A stretch of DNA of 64,000 bases, taken from positions 124,001 to 188,000 of the forward strand of contig NZ_JIAW01000005.1 in the NCBI RefSeq assembly GCF_000620625.1, read 5' to 3'. The position numbers were made by a program, and so were the translations under genes. Under the pieces are notes generated by a model. That model saw only the letters and a program-made list of their open reading frames with translations, did not search any database and had not been told where the DNA came from. This DNA is from Mycobacterium sp. URHB0044 (GTDB lineage: Bacteria > Actinomycetota > Actinomycetes > Mycobacteriales > Mycobacteriaceae). Shown in pieces: positions 62,088-64,000 of the stretch; position 1 is the first letter of the stretch; the number at the start of each line of letters is the position of its first letter.

Positions 62088-63022
62088 CGACGTTCTCCTT
62101 CTTCATGTCCTGCAATCTGGATGATGGTTTTCCCGGGGATGCGTCGGCGACGGGCGAACGCGTCGACCGTTTCGGCGAGGGGCCGCACGGCGCCGACAAT
62201 GGGCTTGATCCGGCCGTCCCGCACTCGCTCGGCCAGGGCGCCAAGCTGCGCGCGGTCGGGTTCGACGACGAAGAAGACTGCGCGTCCTTCCTTGGGCTGC
62301 ACCGTCGGTGCCATGGCGATGCTCACCAGGGTGCCGCCGGGGCGTACCAGCGTGGTTGACCGCTCGAGGACCTCGCCGCCGACGACGTCGAAGACCACGT
62401 CGACGTCGCCAATGTCCTCCAACGAGTCGGCATTGAGATCGAGGAACTCGTGGGCACCGAGGCCGAGCACGAGTTCGCGGTCCTCGGCCCGTCCGGTGCC
62501 GATCACGCGGGCACCCACCTCGCGTGCTAGTTGGACGGCGATCGACCCCACACCGCCGGCCGCCCCGTGCACGGCGATGCTCTGGCCGGCGGCAAGGCCG
62601 GTATGGATGAATAGTCCTTGCCAGGCGGTCAGCCCCGAGATCGGCAGGGCTGCTGCCACGGTGTGGTCGATGTCGGCGGCCAGAGGCGCGAGGTTGCGCG
62701 CCTCCACGGCGGTGTATTCGGCCAGCGAACCGTTACGCGCCCAGTCGGTGAGGCCGAACACCCGTTGTCCCACTGTCAGACCCGTTGTGCCGTAACCCAA
62801 GTCGACAACGACTCCGGAAAGTTCGTGGCCGGGAACGCTTGGCGTTCTGTCGCGGCCGGCCCGGTCGGTCCAGGTGGCGGGCCACTCCAGTTCGCCTGGC
62901 GTGAAGCCGGCGGCGTGGACGGCAACGATGACGTCGTTCTCGGCGGCGTGCGGGTAGGGCAGTTCGGACAGCGTGAGCCCACCGACTCCGGCGTCACGGT
63001 CTTGGACGGTAATCGCTTGCAT
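62084..63022 (-). CDS. MDR-superfamily oxidoreductase (quinone reductase-like)
   Basis: 312 residues from the ATG at 63022 with AAAGGA upstream. VPGHELSGVVVDLG, cofactor motif HGAAGGVGSIAVQLA and VDVVFDVVGGEVLE define an NADPH-dependent zinc-free oxidoreductase. It lies 11 bases after the MFS gene and overlaps the cupin lipoprotein gene. Confidence 0.92.
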   Translation of the reverse strand: MQAITVQDRDAGVGGLTLSELPYPHAAENDVIVAVHAAGFTPGELEWPATWTDRAGRDRTPSVPGHELSGVVVDLGYGTTGLTVGQRVFGLTDWARNGSLAEYTAVEARNLAPLAADIDHTVAAALPISGLTAWQGLFIHTGLAAGQSIAVHGAAGGVGSIAVQLAREVGARVIGTGRAEDRELVLGLGAHEFLDLNADSLEDIGDVDVVFDVVGGEVLERSTTLVRPGGTLVSIAMAPTVQPKEGRAVFFVVEPDRAQLGALAERVRDGRIKPIVGAVRPLAETVDAFARRRRIPGKTIIQIAGHEEGERR

Positions 63023-63033
63023 TTGAGGTCCTT

Positions 63034-64000
63034 TCATAGGGATTCGCAAATCGCGGAAGTGCGCCGAAGGGTTTGGTCGGGCCGGGAGTGGAGATTCCGA
63101 GCGGCGCGGAATGTCGCGAGCAGGGATATCGCTCCGATGAACGAGATGTACAGATAGCTCGTGGTCTGCAGTCCCCACGATGGGGCCGAGAGCCCGGCGG
63201 CGAGAGATGGAAGGCCAAGGGCCGCATAGCTGATCACGAAGGCAGCGGAAAAGACTTCCGATCGCGACTTCGCGGTGGTGGCTGCGCTGATGCTGCGGAG
63301 CGTTCCGTTGAACGTCAGGCCGACGCCCAGCCCGGAGGCGATTGATCCGCCGATGAATACCGACGGGGACGCGAGGACCAGGGCAATGGCCAAACCTCCA
63401 GCTCCCAGCGACAGCAGGACCGCTCCCAGCGCGGTGGCGTCTCGAGCGGGACGTCGCACGGCCCACAGTCCGCCAATGCTGTTGGCGATGAACAGCACTG
63501 TGATGCTGAGACCACCCGCGGCGCCGAACCCGAGGTGCAGAACATCGCGCATCAGCGACGGTGCGAGTGCGAGGAACAGTCCGGTGACCGACCACCCCGC
63601 GATGATCGCGGGAAGCGCGGCCAGAAACGTCCGCCGCGTTTCGGGAGGAACTCCGATACTCGGGCGCAGCGGGGCACGTCCCTCTGCACGCCGCAGGGCC
63701 GTCTCAGGGATCGCGAGCACTAGCGCCGCCAGTACCACGAACGCCAACGTGAGCGTCGGAAAGAGCTCCGCATCCGGACGAGGGCTCACCTGAACGAGCA
63801 ACCCGGCCAGACCTCCGCCGACGGCCAGCCCCAAGCTTGTGCCAACGGCGGTCATCGTCGGCCCCATATGCGGGCGGCCCTCGGGGGACAACTCGACCAG
63901 CCCGGCGGCCAGCGCACCTGTCGCCGTACCGGTTGCGATGCCCTGCACCACCCGGGCCAGCACCAGCCAGAAGACTCCGCTGGCCGCCCAGAAGATCACC
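63034..64000 (-). CDS. MFS transporter, 5'-truncated by the window edge
   Basis: The open frame runs to the window end, so the start lies beyond it; about 322 residues are visible, with roughly nine transmembrane segments. LARVVQGIATGTATGALAAG near the visible start is typical of MFS drug/metabolite exporters, and the cytoplasmic loop RRAEGRAPLRP follows TM6. It starts a minus-strand run with the MDR oxidoreductase, the cupin lipoprotein and a nitroreductase. The substrate is unknown. Confidence 0.88.
   Translation of the reverse strand, partial: VIFWAASGVFWLVLARVVQGIATGTATGALAAGLVELSPEGRPHMGPTMTAVGTSLGLAVGGGLAGLLVQVSPRPDAELFPTLTLAFVVLAALVLAIPETALRRAEGRAPLRPSIGVPPETRRTFLAALPAIIAGWSVTGLFLALAPSLMRDVLHLGFGAAGGLSITVLFIANSIGGLWAVRRPARDATALGAVLLSLGAGGLAIALVLASPSVFIGGSIASGLGVGLTFNGTLRSISAATTAKSRSEVFSAAFVISYAALGLPSLAAGLSAPSWGLQTTSYLYISFIGAISLLATFRAARNLHSRPDQTLRRTSAICESL

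Noticed and set aside
1..64000. CRISPR arrays, rRNA, tRNA, insertion sequences or prophage
   Set aside because: No repeat-spacer pattern, RNA gene signature, transposase or phage gene was recognised on either strand.

Overview
The window is GC-rich actinobacterial DNA that reads as a rapid-growing mycobacterium (Mycobacterium/Mycolicibacterium type). Pointers are a RipD-type NlpC/P60 protein without its catalytic Cys and His, a Tpx with Cys60/Cys80/Cys93 as in M. tuberculosis, MpaB-type oxygenase, DUF5709, DUF2784 and DUF6529 proteins, tandem-TetR regulators, F420/PPOX proteins, a soluble Ser/Thr kinase and a cytochrome P450. This assignment is an inference from gene content. No rRNA, tRNA, CRISPR array, insertion sequence or prophage was recognised.

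Region 1 (1-13.7 kb) is a surface-polysaccharide locus. Eight plus-strand genes, each overlapping the next by 4 to 11 bases, encode an NDP-sugar epimerase (cut by the window edge), an RmlC-type epimerase, a SAF-domain homoserine-dehydrogenase-like enzyme, a WecG/TagA glycosyltransferase, a Wzx-like flippase, a GT2-GT4 fusion and two GT4 enzymes. Facing them on the minus strand are a Wzy/WaaL-like membrane protein, a Wzz protein fused to a BY-kinase-like domain that lacks the Walker A lysine, and a secreted DUF4832 protein. A very large GGDEF-GGDEF-EAL membrane protein follows, so c-di-GMP control of the polymer is plausible.

Region 2 (17.9-25.5 kb) holds a LacI/FGGY-kinase/LacD-type-aldolase sugar operon with two identical 14-bp palindromic operators, a cobalt-type nitrile hydratase operon (alpha, beta, activator), ripD, tenA and tpx. 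Region 3 (25.6-31.7 kb) contains an acyl-CoA-dehydrogenase-like flavoprotein with an MDR reductase, DUF2784 and DUF5709 genes, a secreted protein with eight 16-residue repeats followed by a clear terminator, a VOC protein, a P450 and a small DivIVA-like protein.

Region 4 (31.9-44 kb) carries an M42 peptidase downstream of a CsoR-like palindrome, an aldehyde dehydrogenase, an MpaB oxygenase with a tiny membrane protein, a tandem-TetR regulator, a second tiny membrane protein of the same kind, a MenC-like protein without its catalytic lysines, an HD protein, a GlxA regulator, a Ser/Thr kinase beside a proline-rich membrane protein, a PPOX protein and a streptomycin/hydroxyurea-type phosphotransferase. 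Region 5 (44-54.5 kb) has an SGNH hydrolase with an acyltransferase-3, a membrane protein/DUF6529/Rieske redox operon, a methyltransferase, a phosphodiesterase, YaaA, a nitroreductase, a VOC protein, a TerC protein behind what looks like a yybP-ykoY manganese riboswitch, a PPOX protein and a DUF1348 protein.

Region 6 (54.5-64 kb) contains an amidase, an orphan CitG/MdcB-like gene, a NarL-type two-component system with an extra stand-alone receiver and several CTAG-centred palindromes, a remnant of a molybdo-hydroxylase FAD subunit, a second GlxA regulator, and a minus-strand operon of MFS transporter (cut by the window edge), MDR oxidoreductase, cupin lipoprotein and nitroreductase.
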